Shown: positions 43,161-51,979 of the stretch, piece after piece
Layout of the letters: each line of letters opens with the position of its first letter
How positions within the stretch are numbered: position 1 is the stretch's first letter
Assembly: GCF_010093045.1 (NCBI RefSeq)
Contig: NZ_CP048115.1
Location: 3,162,001 to 3,226,000, forward strand
Length of the DNA stretch: 64,000 nucleotides
Reading direction: 5' to 3'
Source: Mucilaginibacter sp. 14171R-50
Lineage (GTDB): Bacteria > Bacteroidota > Bacteroidia > Sphingobacteriales > Sphingobacteriaceae
Made by a program: the position numbers and the translations under genes
The notes under the pieces: model-generated
Database searches by the model: none
The model's input: only the letters and a program-made list of their open reading frames with translations
Told to the model about the DNA's origin: nothing

Positions 43161-43820
43161 TTAATTATTTGAACCGCTGAATGGATCAGGGGCCTGTGCC
43201 GGAGGCATTACATCGTATTTATAAAAATAAAGCAGGTCGTCCATGTCACCATAACGCAGTTTCTTATTTTTTATTCTTGCAACAGCTTCGGGCTTGTTTG
43301 CCATTATCTGGCTCATAATTTCGATGAAATTCTTTTTATTAAGTTCGGTGAGATCTTCGGGACCATTACCGAAAAAATAAGTTGTTTTGCCGCCTGAAAC
43401 ACCGGCCCCTACAGAAAAGCCTGTGCCCATTGACATTCCGGATGACTGGGACATGGTAGTCCAACTGTACAGTTTTACCTCATTTGCAATTACCACCTTT
43501 AAAAACGGAGCCTTTTCAAATTTTTTATTTTGGGAAACAACAAAGCTATCAACGGTTTCCTCATTTCGCCTCATGGTAAACGAAGTAAGGGCAGTAGAGT
43601 TAATCTTAACGTCATCAGCGTTTTTATTGGGTTTGTAATATATATGATCGCCTTTCTTTTTAAAAATTGAAGGGGCTGGAACTTCCCATGAAATTAGTCC
43701 TGCATGTTTTACACCAACTGAATCATAGTAAGCTCCTTCGTCGTAATGTTTGCCAAATAATTGCGCCTTCGCGCCAATTGTAATGCTTAAAATACAAAGC
43801 AGGAGTAATATTTTCCTCAT
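43161..43820 (-). CDS. Secreted protein of unknown function, trio member 1
   Basis: A 219-residue exported protein (signal peptide ends IGAKAQ). It contains GLISWEVP, VDSFVVSQN, a Gly/Ser-rich centre (SSGMSMGTGFSVGAGVSGG), TTYFFGNG and MSQIMANKPEAVARIKNK then RYGDMDDLLYFYK. The true start is the ATG at 43820; a -7 box TATATTTG lies at 43841-43848. It is divergent from the threonine aldolase gene. Confidence 0.77.
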   Translation of the reverse strand: MRKILLLLCILSITIGAKAQLFGKHYDEGAYYDSVGVKHAGLISWEVPAPSIFKKKGDHIYYKPNKNADDVKINSTALTSFTMRRNEETVDSFVVSQNKKFEKAPFLKVVIANEVKLYSWTTMSQSSGMSMGTGFSVGAGVSGGKTTYFFGNGPEDLTELNKKNFIEIMSQIMANKPEAVARIKNKKLRYGDMDDLLYFYKYDVMPPAQAPDPFSGSNN

Positions 43821-43840
43821 AAATGGTTTAGATTTGAAAC

Positions 43841-43848
43841 CAAATATA
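43841..43848 (-). promoter_or_regulatory. -7 box of the secreted trio operon
   Basis: TATATTTG on the minus strand, 20 bases before the ATG at 43820. Confidence 0.55.
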
Positions 43849-43862
43849 ATGGAATTTTTGAC

Positions 43863-44876
43863 ATGATAACAGTTGATCTGCGCAGCGATACCGTAACTAA
43901 ACCGACCCCGGGAATGCTTGAGGCCATGTGGAGCGCCAAAGTGGGCGACGACGTGTTTGGCGAGGACGAAACCGTTAATGCGCTGGAGCAAAAAGCCGCC
44001 GCTATGTTTGGTATGGAAGATGCCATATTCTGCCCCTCGGGCACCATGACCAACCAGATAGCAATTAAATGTTTTACCCAGCCGCTTGACGAACTGATAG
44101 CCGACCAAACCGCGCATGTTTACCGTTACGAGGGTGGGGGCATCGCCTTTAACTCAGGGGTATCAACGCGCTTGCTTAACGGTTACCGGGGCATCCTTAC
44201 CGCCGAAATGATAGCGCCCGAAATAAACGCCGAAAACATTCATTATCCGCATACCAGCCTGGTAGTGCTGGAAAATACGGTGAACAAGGGCGGCGGCAGC
44301 TGCTATACATTAGAACATATAAAGCCCATCGCCGAACTGTGCCAACAGCAAAACTTAAAGCTGCATTTGGATGGCGCGCGTATCTTTAACGCCCTTGCCC
44401 ACACGGGCGACAACGCTTTAGATTACGGCAAATACTTCGATGGTATTTCGGTATGTTTATCAAAAGGACTGGGCGCGCCGGTAGGCTCTGTTTTGCTGGC
44501 GGATAAGCCTACCATAAAATATGCCCGCCGCATACGCAAGGTATTGGGCGGCGGGATGCGCCAGGCGGGTTTCCTGGCAGCAGCAGGTATATACGCGCTC
44601 GACCATCACGTAGAGCGATTAAAGATAGACCACGCCCACGCGCGCATACTGGGCGAAGAACTGGCCCAATGCCCCTGGGTAACAAACGTAGTGCCCGTTG
44701 AAACCAACATCGTTTTATTTGACACCGCCGAACCTGCTGATGCCGTGCTTGCCAAATTAGAATTAAAAGGTATAAAGGCTAACAACACCGATACTCACCG
44801 CATCCGTTTTGTAACGCATTTGGATGTACACCCGGGTCAGGTAGAGTATGTGGTGGATGTGCTGAAAAGTCTCTAG
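43863..44876 (+). CDS. ltaE: Low-specificity L-threonine aldolase
   Basis: PLP enzyme that cleaves threonine to glycine and acetaldehyde. The 337 residues start with DLRSDTVTKPT and carry the PLP lysine in CLSKGLGAPVGS. Complete length. AATTTTTG stands two bases before the ATG, one mismatch from the -7 consensus. Confidence 0.93.
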   Translation: MITVDLRSDTVTKPTPGMLEAMWSAKVGDDVFGEDETVNALEQKAAAMFGMEDAIFCPSGTMTNQIAIKCFTQPLDELIADQTAHVYRYEGGGIAFNSGVSTRLLNGYRGILTAEMIAPEINAENIHYPHTSLVVLENTVNKGGGSCYTLEHIKPIAELCQQQNLKLHLDGARIFNALAHTGDNALDYGKYFDGISVCLSKGLGAPVGSVLLADKPTIKYARRIRKVLGGGMRQAGFLAAAGIYALDHHVERLKIDHAHARILGEELAQCPWVTNVVPVETNIVLFDTAEPADAVLAKLELKGIKANNTDTHRIRFVTHLDVHPGQVEYVVDVLKSL

Positions 44877-44967
44877 TTTAAAGTCCTAAGTCTAAAGTAA
44901 GAGGTTATTTTTTACTTAGGACTGCGGACTTAAAACTTTCGACTTACACGCATGTTGTATCATACAC

Positions 44968-46053
44968 ATGAACCGCCTGTTAAAAAAACTCGAAAAAATT
45001 GGCCGCGACCCAAAAATAACCGCTAAGGCAGTGGGTCTGCGCTATGTATCAGACTCGGTGCCCGGCTACACACGCAAAAAGGCCGGGAAGGGCTGGCGTT
45101 ATATTGATGCCGACGGTAATACGGTTAAAGATAAAGAGCTTATCTCGCGTTTCAACAAACTGGTAATACCGCCTGCGTACACCAATGTATGGATATCGCC
45201 GTACGAGAATGGCCACCTGCAGTTTACGGGTACTGACGCGGCAGGGCGCAAGCAATACCGTTATCACACCTATTGGAACCAGATACGCAATCAATCCAAA
45301 TATCACCGCCTGCAAACGTTTGCTGCGCATTTGCCTGCCATACGCCAGCAGGTTGACCAGGACCTGGCCCGCCGAAACCTCGACCACGAAAAGGTGGTAG
45401 CCCTGGTGGTACGCCTGATGGAGCTGACCAGCATTCGCGTGGGTAACGAGTCGTATAAAAAACTGTATGGATCGTTTGGCTTGACCACTTTGATGGATAA
45501 GCATGTGAAGATAGAGGGAAGCAAGCTTAATTTTCAGTTTAAGGGTAAAAAAGGCGTGATGCATAAAATTGCCCTGCAAAGTAAAAAGCTGGCCAAACTG
45601 GTTAAGCAATGCCGCGATATACCCGGTAAAGAGCTGTTTCAGTATTATAACCAGGACGGCAGCAGGTGCACCATAGGCTCTGGCGATATAAACGCTTACT
45701 TAAAAGAAATTACCGGCGAAGATTTTACCGCTAAAGATTTTCGTACCTGGGCGGGCAGTGTAAGCGCTTTGTACGCCTTTAAAGACCAGGGTGGTTTTGA
45801 TACCATAGCCGAATGTAAAAGGAAGATAGTGAGCGTGCTCGACGAGGTTGCCATAAACCTTGGCAATACCCGCACGGTATGCAAAAAATATTATGTGCAC
45901 CCTACTGTTATAAAAAGCTACGAAGAACGCACCATATTTAAGTACATCGAGGCGCTTGATGAAGATAAGGATATTAAGGCCGCCGAACTTAATAAAGCCG
46001 AAAAAGCCCTACTGGAAATTTTAGAGAACGAGAAGCTGGCGGCAGCAAGTTAA
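44968..46053 (+). CDS. DNA topoisomerase IB
   Basis: A 361-residue type IB topoisomerase of the bacterial/poxvirus kind, which relaxes supercoils through a 3'-phosphotyrosine intermediate. Catalytic-domain motifs: RVGNESY, KDFRTWAGS (catalytic Arg and Trp region) and the C-terminal tyrosine region CKKYYVHP. It stands alone downstream of ltaE, with AAGTCTAAAG-type repeat words between them. Confidence 0.92.
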   Translation: MNRLLKKLEKIGRDPKITAKAVGLRYVSDSVPGYTRKKAGKGWRYIDADGNTVKDKELISRFNKLVIPPAYTNVWISPYENGHLQFTGTDAAGRKQYRYHTYWNQIRNQSKYHRLQTFAAHLPAIRQQVDQDLARRNLDHEKVVALVVRLMELTSIRVGNESYKKLYGSFGLTTLMDKHVKIEGSKLNFQFKGKKGVMHKIALQSKKLAKLVKQCRDIPGKELFQYYNQDGSRCTIGSGDINAYLKEITGEDFTAKDFRTWAGSVSALYAFKDQGGFDTIAECKRKIVSVLDEVAINLGNTRTVCKKYYVHPTVIKSYEERTIFKYIEALDEDKDIKAAELNKAEKALLEILENEKLAAAS

Positions 46054-46089
46054 TGCAGGACTCGTGCGATTCTCTCCCGGCGGGAGGCT

Positions 46090-46115
46090 GCAGGGAAGGG
46101 TTAACCCTTCCCTGC
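46090..46115. repeat. Perfect 26-bp palindrome
   Basis: GCAGGGAAGGGTT and AACCCTTCCCTGC with no loop, flanked by CTCCCGGCGGGAG and CCCTCCCC words. Related to the repeat at 59833-59942. Confidence 0.95.
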
Positions 46116-46173
46116 CGTTACACAGCTCTCAGCGCCCCTCCCCGAGGAGGAAAATTAAGCTTCTGGTTATTAA

Positions 46174-46199
46174 AGATGCTTCACCATCTTCAGCATGAC
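46174..46199. repeat. Dispersed hairpin repeat (GCT type), single arm
   Basis: On the minus strand: GTC-ATGCT-GAAGATGGTGA-AGCAT-CT, with the compensated stem ATGCT/AGCAT. Confidence 0.75.
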
Positions 46200-46272
46200 A
46201 AATATTTTCAACCAAAAAAGGTCGATCGGGCTTGCCCCAACCAACCTGATGGTTAACTATTAACTGATCTGA

Positions 46273-48162
46273 TTATTTTCCTTTTTTGGTATAGATATAA
46301 ACCACACCATATTTAGCCTTCTCGCCATACTTTTTCAGGGTATCCGCATCGTTATCCCTGCTCACGCTCATCCTGTCGATATCAAAGGCTGATAACTTTT
46401 TCATTTCTTTTTCACTGGCCACTTTACCATCAATAACGATCAGCTTATCTGATATCCTGTCGATAGTACTGCTGCGCTTTAAGTTTATTGCTGACGGGTA
46501 ATATACTGAACCATTCCGTGTCGCCACTGTATAGCGTTTTGAAGGTACGCCGGTTACATAAACTTCTTTTGCAATTTTTGAAGGATAGCCTTTAACTACC
46601 ACGGCGGTATCGTTTGTTAAAATGTTTGTACCATAGCCCTGTACCACAACTTCATTTAGTTTGTCGGTAGTTTGGGCCGGGCTGCCGTTAATTACAACTA
46701 CATCATTCAGCGTACCCTTTAGGCCCGGCAACGAATTTACCAACGCTGTTTCCTTTAAGGTTAGGTTGTTGCGGTCTTTTGTTACACCGTTTATCCTGAT
46801 GTTGGTTATCTGGCGGTTTACGCCCAGTTTTTCGGCAAGTTCTTTTCCTTCTTTCGAATCTTTTGTGGTAACAAAAATAACCTGGTCGTTATTATCGAAG
46901 GTGTAATTTGGATTGGCATCCAGCAGGCTTTTTATTTTGCTGGCGCTAACAATGTTAACACTCGATATTGTTTCAGGGTCAATTTCCGAGAATTTTCCGT
47001 TAGTTATCTTTTTGCCGTTTAATACCACGTTCATCGAGTCGATATTATTTGTTGTGGATGTCCTGATGTATAACTTTCGTTTTTTGCCGGTATCGGCTTT
47101 TGTAACCGTAAATACCTGGTTTATGGTTACTTTTTCATTGTCGTTTTGTATAACCGGCGCTGATTTTGCCTTTTTAACCGGCACAGTATCGGTCAAAGTA
47201 ATGGTCATCGCGGTTTTAGCCGCCTCTTTTATAGCTGCGGTAACCGGTTTTATTGCAACAGCTATTTTATGGGTAATTGGTTTGGCAACATCAGCTTTTG
47301 ACAGTGTAAATACCAGCAGCAGGGCAATAACAGCAGGCACCACAAACGCATACCGCGTAAGTGTAAACCTCGAAGATCTTTTAGCGTTCATCATAATTAT
47401 ACGTTTTTTTATAGTTGAAATATTAAAATGGTTTACAATGCCGGGGGTAGTGGCGTTAAAACTCACGTTTACCAGGCTATATTGGTAGGTTTTACTATCA
47501 ATACCATTGTTTAAAATTTTTCTGTCGGTTATAAACTCGATATTTTCGCGCACAGCCTTTTTCATGAGCCATATACCGGGGTTAAACCAATAAAATATGC
47601 TGCTTAGCTCGGCCAGTAAAATATCAATAGTATGCCAGCCATTTACGTGTACCTGCTCGTGCAGTAATATAGCTTTCAGGTCGGTAGGGGTATGGTTGGC
47701 AGGGTTTACATAAATGCTCCTCCAAAAAGAGAATGGCGCGGCTTCGCCCTCAATAACCCTTACATCATGATCAAGGATGCGCGCCGGCCGCGACCTGCGG
47801 TACAACTGGAACAGCGAAAATAACTGCATCATTAGCCTGAAGGCCAAAAAAATAGCCCCGATCCAGAATATAGCTGTTGCCCATTGCCAGTAATTAGGCT
47901 GGGTTAACGGTTTTATAAGTGTTTGGGCAGGCGCTTGCCAATTTAATACCACTGTTTGCACCGGCCTGGTCAATGTTTCGTGGCGCAATGCAAAATCGCT
48001 CAGGTCTATTTTTGGGTAAAGGGTTGCAAACAATATGGCAACCATTAAATAAGCCCTGTTAAGCGTATAAAAGGTTAGATGGCGTAGCACCAGGTAGTAG
48101 CCTGCGCAAAACAGCAGCAGTGCAATATTTACTTTAAATAAAAAGACAAATAAGGCTGGCAT
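46273..48162 (-). CDS. BlaR1-type M56 peptidase with C-terminal TonB-plug-like region
   Basis: A 629-residue membrane sensor-protease. The N-terminal part has four hydrophobic helices and the zinc motif HEQVH (168-172) with downstream NPGIWLMKKAVRENIEF. After a further membrane helix (about 273-290) comes a 330-residue periplasmic part that resembles the plug region of SusC-like receptors (VVVQGYG, then SAFDIDRMSVSRDNDA and KYGVVYIYTKKGK at the end). It is co-transcribed with the BlaI-type repressor. The inducing signal is unknown; a beta-lactamase is not adjacent. Confidence 0.9.
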   Translation of the reverse strand: MPALFVFLFKVNIALLLFCAGYYLVLRHLTFYTLNRAYLMVAILFATLYPKIDLSDFALRHETLTRPVQTVVLNWQAPAQTLIKPLTQPNYWQWATAIFWIGAIFLAFRLMMQLFSLFQLYRRSRPARILDHDVRVIEGEAAPFSFWRSIYVNPANHTPTDLKAILLHEQVHVNGWHTIDILLAELSSIFYWFNPGIWLMKKAVRENIEFITDRKILNNGIDSKTYQYSLVNVSFNATTPGIVNHFNISTIKKRIIMMNAKRSSRFTLTRYAFVVPAVIALLLVFTLSKADVAKPITHKIAVAIKPVTAAIKEAAKTAMTITLTDTVPVKKAKSAPVIQNDNEKVTINQVFTVTKADTGKKRKLYIRTSTTNNIDSMNVVLNGKKITNGKFSEIDPETISSVNIVSASKIKSLLDANPNYTFDNNDQVIFVTTKDSKEGKELAEKLGVNRQITNIRINGVTKDRNNLTLKETALVNSLPGLKGTLNDVVVINGSPAQTTDKLNEVVVQGYGTNILTNDTAVVVKGYPSKIAKEVYVTGVPSKRYTVATRNGSVYYPSAINLKRSSTIDRISDKLIVIDGKVASEKEMKKLSAFDIDRMSVSRDNDADTLKKYGEKAKYGVVYIYTKKGK

Positions 48163-48166
48163 TTTA

Positions 48167-48529
48167 TTATGATTTAGGTTTTTCTATCAGGTTTAGGATC
48201 TCTTTTAACTCCGTAGCGCTTATCTTTTTTTCGTTGGCGAAAAAGGTAACCAGGTCTTTGTACGAGTTTTTAAAATAGTCGCTCACAAAGCCGCTCATAA
48301 AGCGTTTTTTATACTCTTCTTCAGCAATGGCCGGTGTGTAGCGGTACGAGTTACCCAGTTTTTCGCCCTTTACAAAACCTTTGCGTTCAAGATTTTTTAT
48401 GGTGGATGCAAGGGTGGTATAGGGCGGTTTCGGTTCGTTCATCTGGTCAAGAAAATCTTTAATAAAACCGGTACCCGCAAGCCAAACTGCCTGCATTGCT
48501 TCTTCTTCCTGTTGTGATAATTTCTCCAT
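48167..48529 (-). CDS. BlaI/MecI-family transcriptional repressor
   Basis: A 120-residue winged-helix repressor that should be cleaved by the adjacent M56 peptidase. It begins MEKLSQQEEEAMQAVW and includes PPYTTLASTIKNLERKGFV (recognition helix) and a C-terminal dimerisation helix. The ATG at 48529 is preferred because a longer frame runs through the operator sites. Two operator palindromes lie directly upstream, so it should repress itself and the peptidase gene 4 bases downstream. Confidence 0.92.
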   Translation of the reverse strand: MEKLSQQEEEAMQAVWLAGTGFIKDFLDQMNEPKPPYTTLASTIKNLERKGFVKGEKLGNSYRYTPAIAEEEYKKRFMSGFVSDYFKNSYKDLVTFFANEKKISATELKEILNLIEKPKS

Positions 48530-48534
48530 GCTTC

Positions 48535-48568
48535 TACGATTATTTCGTAAACATACGACTATTTCGTA
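48535..48568. promoter_or_regulatory. Two tandem BlaI-type operators
   Basis: TACGA-N5-TCGTA at 48535-48549 and again at 48554-48568, 19 bp apart, 5 bases upstream of the repressor ATG. Known BlaI/MecI operators are TACA-type short palindromes in pairs; these are a variant. Confidence 0.75.
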
Positions 48569-48739
48569 ACAATGCAAATTGTTTAACAAAATTTAACAAA
48601 AAGAATTTTCGGCAAAAACCGATACCGTAAAAGATTTTGGCATATTTCCCGTTTAAACATCAGTTAGCAGGTTTTACGCAGGTTTGCCTTTTGACCGAAT
48701 TATTTTAGTTTTACAACAGCAACCTATTAATAATTAGCT

Positions 48740-49585
48740 ATGCCTATCACAACTACAGTTATAACGGGCGCAACATCCGGTATAGGAAAAGAGACCGCAA
48801 TTGCCCTTGCCAAAAAAGACCATGCGCTTTACTTGCTGGTGCGCGATACCGTACGCGGCGAGGAACTTAAGCAGGATATTATAGCTATCACAAAAAACAA
48901 AAGTGTTTACGTGGTGCATTGCGACCTTGCCGACCTGGAAAGCGTCAGGAACGCCGCAGGTATATTAAAAAGCAGTTTGTTGGCTATTAATGTATTGATA
49001 AACAACGCGGGCGGCATTTTTAACCAACGAAGCGAAAGTAAGGACGGTTTTGAAATGACCTTTGCAGTAAATCACCTTGGGCACTTTTTATTGGTACAAA
49101 ACCTTTTGCCATTGTTAGAGAAAGGCCAGGCCCGGATTATCAATGTAAGCTCGGAAGCGCATCGCATGGCTAAACCAAACTTTAACGACCTGCAATGGAC
49201 AAAGCGGCCTTACGCTGCGTGGAAGGCGTATGGCACCGCCAAGTTATTTAATATTTATTTTACACGGTCGCTGGCGTTAAAATATGGCCCTAAGGGAATA
49301 AGTGCATTTGCGGTGCATCCGGGATTGGTTAACACCCGCTTTGGTACAGGGCTTACCGGTATTGGTAAAACATTAATGTGGCTGGCACGGCCGTTTATGA
49401 TATCGGCCGAAACAGGTGCCCAAACCAGTATTTACCTGGCATCGGCCTCCCGAATTGATGCTAAAAGCGGCAAGTATTTTAAAAACAGGCATCCGGCAAA
49501 TACTTCGGCGGCAGCCACAAACGAAGTAGGGCGCGACAGGCTGTGGGAGTTGAGCATGGAACTTATAGCGCCCTTTTTAACCTGA
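48740..49585 (+). CDS. Short-chain dehydrogenase (retinol-dehydrogenase-like)
   Basis: A 281-residue NAD(P)-dependent oxidoreductase with TGATSGIGKET (cofactor loop), NNAGG, SSEAHR and the catalytic pair in YGTAK. It is closest to the eukaryote-like retinol/WW-domain oxidoreductase branch by its N-terminus and HLGHFLL motif. Substrate unknown. Divergent from the BlaI gene across 210 bases. Confidence 0.9.
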   Translation: MPITTTVITGATSGIGKETAIALAKKDHALYLLVRDTVRGEELKQDIIAITKNKSVYVVHCDLADLESVRNAAGILKSSLLAINVLINNAGGIFNQRSESKDGFEMTFAVNHLGHFLLVQNLLPLLEKGQARIINVSSEAHRMAKPNFNDLQWTKRPYAAWKAYGTAKLFNIYFTRSLALKYGPKGISAFAVHPGLVNTRFGTGLTGIGKTLMWLARPFMISAETGAQTSIYLASASRIDAKSGKYFKNRHPANTSAAATNEVGRDRLWELSMELIAPFLT

Positions 49586-49675
49586 GGTTAGTAAAAAACA
49601 TGCTACGTATTGTTAATATTAATAAAATAATCTAGTTTAGAAGTTTAAACACACAACCTGAATATTTGTATGACA

Positions 49676-50176
49676 ATGAATAAAAAATTACTGGCCACAA
49701 TAGGGCTGCTGTCGGCAGTAGTATTTATGGCTATGTCGCCGGCAGCGGTACCGGCTGATGGCGATAAGTTTGTAAACCTTAAGGTTTTGCCAAAAGATAT
49801 ATCAGATAAAGAGTTGCATAAGGTAATGGAGGAGTGGGAGCATGCTTTAGGCGCGCGTTGCAGCTTTTGCCATGTACGCAACGAGGATACCAAAAAAATG
49901 GATTGGGCCAACGATGCCAAGCCTGAGAAAGAAATGGCCCGCAACATGTATAAAATGACCCAAGCTATCAACAAAAAGTATTTTCACTCCAAAAAAGACA
50001 GCACCAACATGGTGGTTGAGAGCAATGTTAACTGCTATACCTGCCACCGCGGCGTACAGCACCCCGAAGTAGTAAGGGCTTCTGAACTGCCCCGCCCGCC
50101 GCGTAACGGCCAGGCACCGGGTGGTAGCAAACCTGCCGAAGGACAGCAGCAGCCTGCCCCGGAAACAAAACCGTAA
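49676..50176 (+). CDS. Periplasmic dihaem c-type cytochrome
   Basis: A 166-residue exported protein with signal peptide and two CxxCH haem sites (CSFCH and CYTCH). The spacing and the sequence around NCYTCHRG resemble the photosynthetic-reaction-centre cytochrome c domain found in many non-phototrophic Bacteroidota. A Pro/Gln-rich tail follows. AATATTTG lies seven bases before the ATG at 49676 and one base before another ATG at 49670, so the later ATG is preferred. Confidence 0.87.
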   Translation: MNKKLLATIGLLSAVVFMAMSPAAVPADGDKFVNLKVLPKDISDKELHKVMEEWEHALGARCSFCHVRNEDTKKMDWANDAKPEKEMARNMYKMTQAINKKYFHSKKDSTNMVVESNVNCYTCHRGVQHPEVVRASELPRPPRNGQAPGGSKPAEGQQQPAPETKP

Positions 50177-50194
50177 TTTTGCTGAACCGAAATT

Positions 50195-50229
50195 AAAAGG
50201 CCACAAAGATTTTTTCTTTGTGGCCTTTT
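50195..50229 (+). terminator. Terminator of the cytochrome gene
   Basis: Perfect 15-bp arms AAAAGGCCACAAAGA and complement around five T. Confidence 0.9.
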
Positions 50230-50764
50230 AATTTATACCTAACTCCGAGCTCATTCCAAGCTATACTTGGCAATTTTAGATGAATCGTTTGCTATCAGTA
50301 TTTCATTAGGAATGGTAGTAAATGGTATTGATCGTCAGTGGATGTTCATTTCTTTTGTGTCGCAAAAAAGAAACGAACCAAAGAAAAAACACGCGGCTGT
50401 ACCGCCTTGCTTTTAAAGGATGTGATAAGGCAGGGCCTGTGCCATCCGCAATGCGCTAAGGCCGCATTAGGACGGCGACGTGCGAGGCCAGTATTGAGGA
50501 GCGATGGACCGACAAAAAACCGGGGCCGATGGGTACGGCCTGTGTGGCGAAGGATTTTTTTGTCTTGATTTTTGAGTACTTTGTATCAAGACAAAGTTAT
50601 AGCCCTCCGCGGCGAATGAGCGGGCTAACGTTCATTTAAGCACTTAAGAGCAACATACACGCACGAGCCCTGTGAAGGGTACCTGTGCGGGAAGACGGGA
50701 ACAACTATGATTGCAAGTTCTTTGTGTCCTCTGTGCTTTTCCTTTGCACCCTTTGCAGTTAAAA
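50230..50764. other. Long intergenic region with repeats
   Basis: No credible gene in 535 bases. It holds copy 1 of a dispersed repeat (50306-50399), an 11-bp hairpin TTTGTCTTGAT/ATCAAGACAAA (50559-50569 and 50585-50595), and near 50730-50760 a run of CTTTG words (TTCTTTGTGTCC, CCTTTGCACC, CTTTGCAG). An open frame at 50338-50568 is repeat-derived and not believed. Confidence 0.6.
50306..50399 (+). repeat. Dispersed repeat family, copy 1
   Basis: Starts TTAGGAATGG, then GTATTGATCGTCAGTGGATG, a TTTCTTTT/AAAAGAAA-type hairpin and ends CGCGGCTG. Copy 2 on the other strand is at 55045-55135. Confidence 0.7.
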
Positions 50765-51979
50765 CTACAAATTCTGCGCTATCACAAAGCCGCTTGCCCA
50801 TGCCCATTGAAAATTATAGCCGCCCAGCCAGCCGGTAACATCCACACATTCGCCGCCAAAGAACATGCCGGGCACCTTTTTACTTTCAAGGGTTTTAGAT
50901 GATAGTTCGTTGGTATCTACGCCGCCTGTCATTACTTCGGCCTTATCATAACCCTTGGTACCGGCAGGTTTCACCTTAAACTGGTGCAGCAGCGCACTAA
51001 GGTCTTCCAGTTCTGTTTTTGTTAACGAGGCCAGGTTTTTATCGGCAGGGATATGGTCCATCAAAGCCTCGGCAAATTTGCGGGTAAACAAATTAGACAA
51101 ATAAGCCAGCAGCATCTTTTTGCCATTTTGCTCGCGTTCCTGTAGTATCAGTTCAGTAATATTCTTGCCGGGCAGCAGGTCGATATAGATGTGTTCGCCG
51201 GGTTTCCAGTACGATGAGATCTGAAGGATGGCCGGTCCGCTTAATCCCCAGTGGGTAAACAGGATATTTTCTTCAAAGCTTGCCCTGTCGTTCCAAACCC
51301 GGCAAAAAATACTGTTACCCGATAATTGTTCATACCAGGGCTGGTCTTTACCCGTAATGGTAAGCGGCACCAGGGCCGGAGAGGTATCGGTAACCCTAAT
51401 ATCAAACTTGCGCGCTATTCGCAGGCCAAAATCGGTAGCGCCCATTTTAGGTATAGGCAACCCGCCGCTGGCTACAACCACTTTGGGCGAGAACAATAGT
51501 TGCTGTTTACCATTTTTGTTAATGGCGATATTGAAACCATTTTCAGCCTTTTCAATATTTATAACCTCTGTATCGCACCAAATTTCCTGTTCAAGATCGG
51601 CGCAAAGGCTTGTAAACGCATTTACTACATCTTTAGCCCTATCTGTTACCGGGAACAGCTGGCCCAGGGTTTTTTCCTTGCCTTCAATCCCATAGGTTTC
51701 AAAAAAACTGATGGTATCCTCCACCGTCCATTGCGCCAGGGCCGAGCGGCTAAAGTGCTCGTTCTGCGAAATGAATTGTTTATGAGTGGTGTACAGGTTG
51801 GTATAGTTGCACCTGCCGCCGCCGCTGATCAGTATCTTGGCGCCAACCTTATCGTTCTTCTCCAATACCAAAGTTCGCTTGCCCAAAAAGCCGGCTTGTA
51901 CCGCGCACATTAATCCGCAGGCGCCGCCGCCAATAATTATAGCGTCAAAGTTTGATTGTTTTGTTAAATTTGCTGTCAT
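50765..51979 (-). CDS. HI0933/YhiN-family FAD-dependent oxidoreductase
   Basis: A 404-residue flavoprotein with the dinucleotide-binding motif IIGGGACGLMCAVQAG, the family motif ISGGGRCNYTN and the C-terminal FAD segment GMFFGGECVDVTGWLGGYNFQ. A physiological substrate is not known. The ATG at 51979 overlaps the nuoA start codon on the other strand within one CATG. Confidence 0.9.
   Translation of the reverse strand: MTANLTKQSNFDAIIIGGGACGLMCAVQAGFLGKRTLVLEKNDKVGAKILISGGGRCNYTNLYTTHKQFISQNEHFSRSALAQWTVEDTISFFETYGIEGKEKTLGQLFPVTDRAKDVVNAFTSLCADLEQEIWCDTEVINIEKAENGFNIAINKNGKQQLLFSPKVVVASGGLPIPKMGATDFGLRIARKFDIRVTDTSPALVPLTITGKDQPWYEQLSGNSIFCRVWNDRASFEENILFTHWGLSGPAILQISSYWKPGEHIYIDLLPGKNITELILQEREQNGKKMLLAYLSNLFTRKFAEALMDHIPADKNLASLTKTELEDLSALLHQFKVKPAGTKGYDKAEVMTGGVDTNELSSKTLESKKVPGMFFGGECVDVTGWLGGYNFQWAWASGFVIAQNL
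51965..51972 (+). promoter_or_regulatory. -7 box 5 nt before the nuoA ATG
   Basis: TAAATTTG, then CTGTC and the ATG at 51978. It lies inside the coding sequence of the opposing flavoprotein gene. Confidence 0.6.

Noticed and set aside
50338-50568. Open frame of 76 codons in the long gap after the cytochrome gene.
   Set aside because: The beginning is translated from the dispersed repeat (50306-50399), whose other copy at 55045 gives an equally unnatural translation. The composition is Arg-rich with no recognisable motif.
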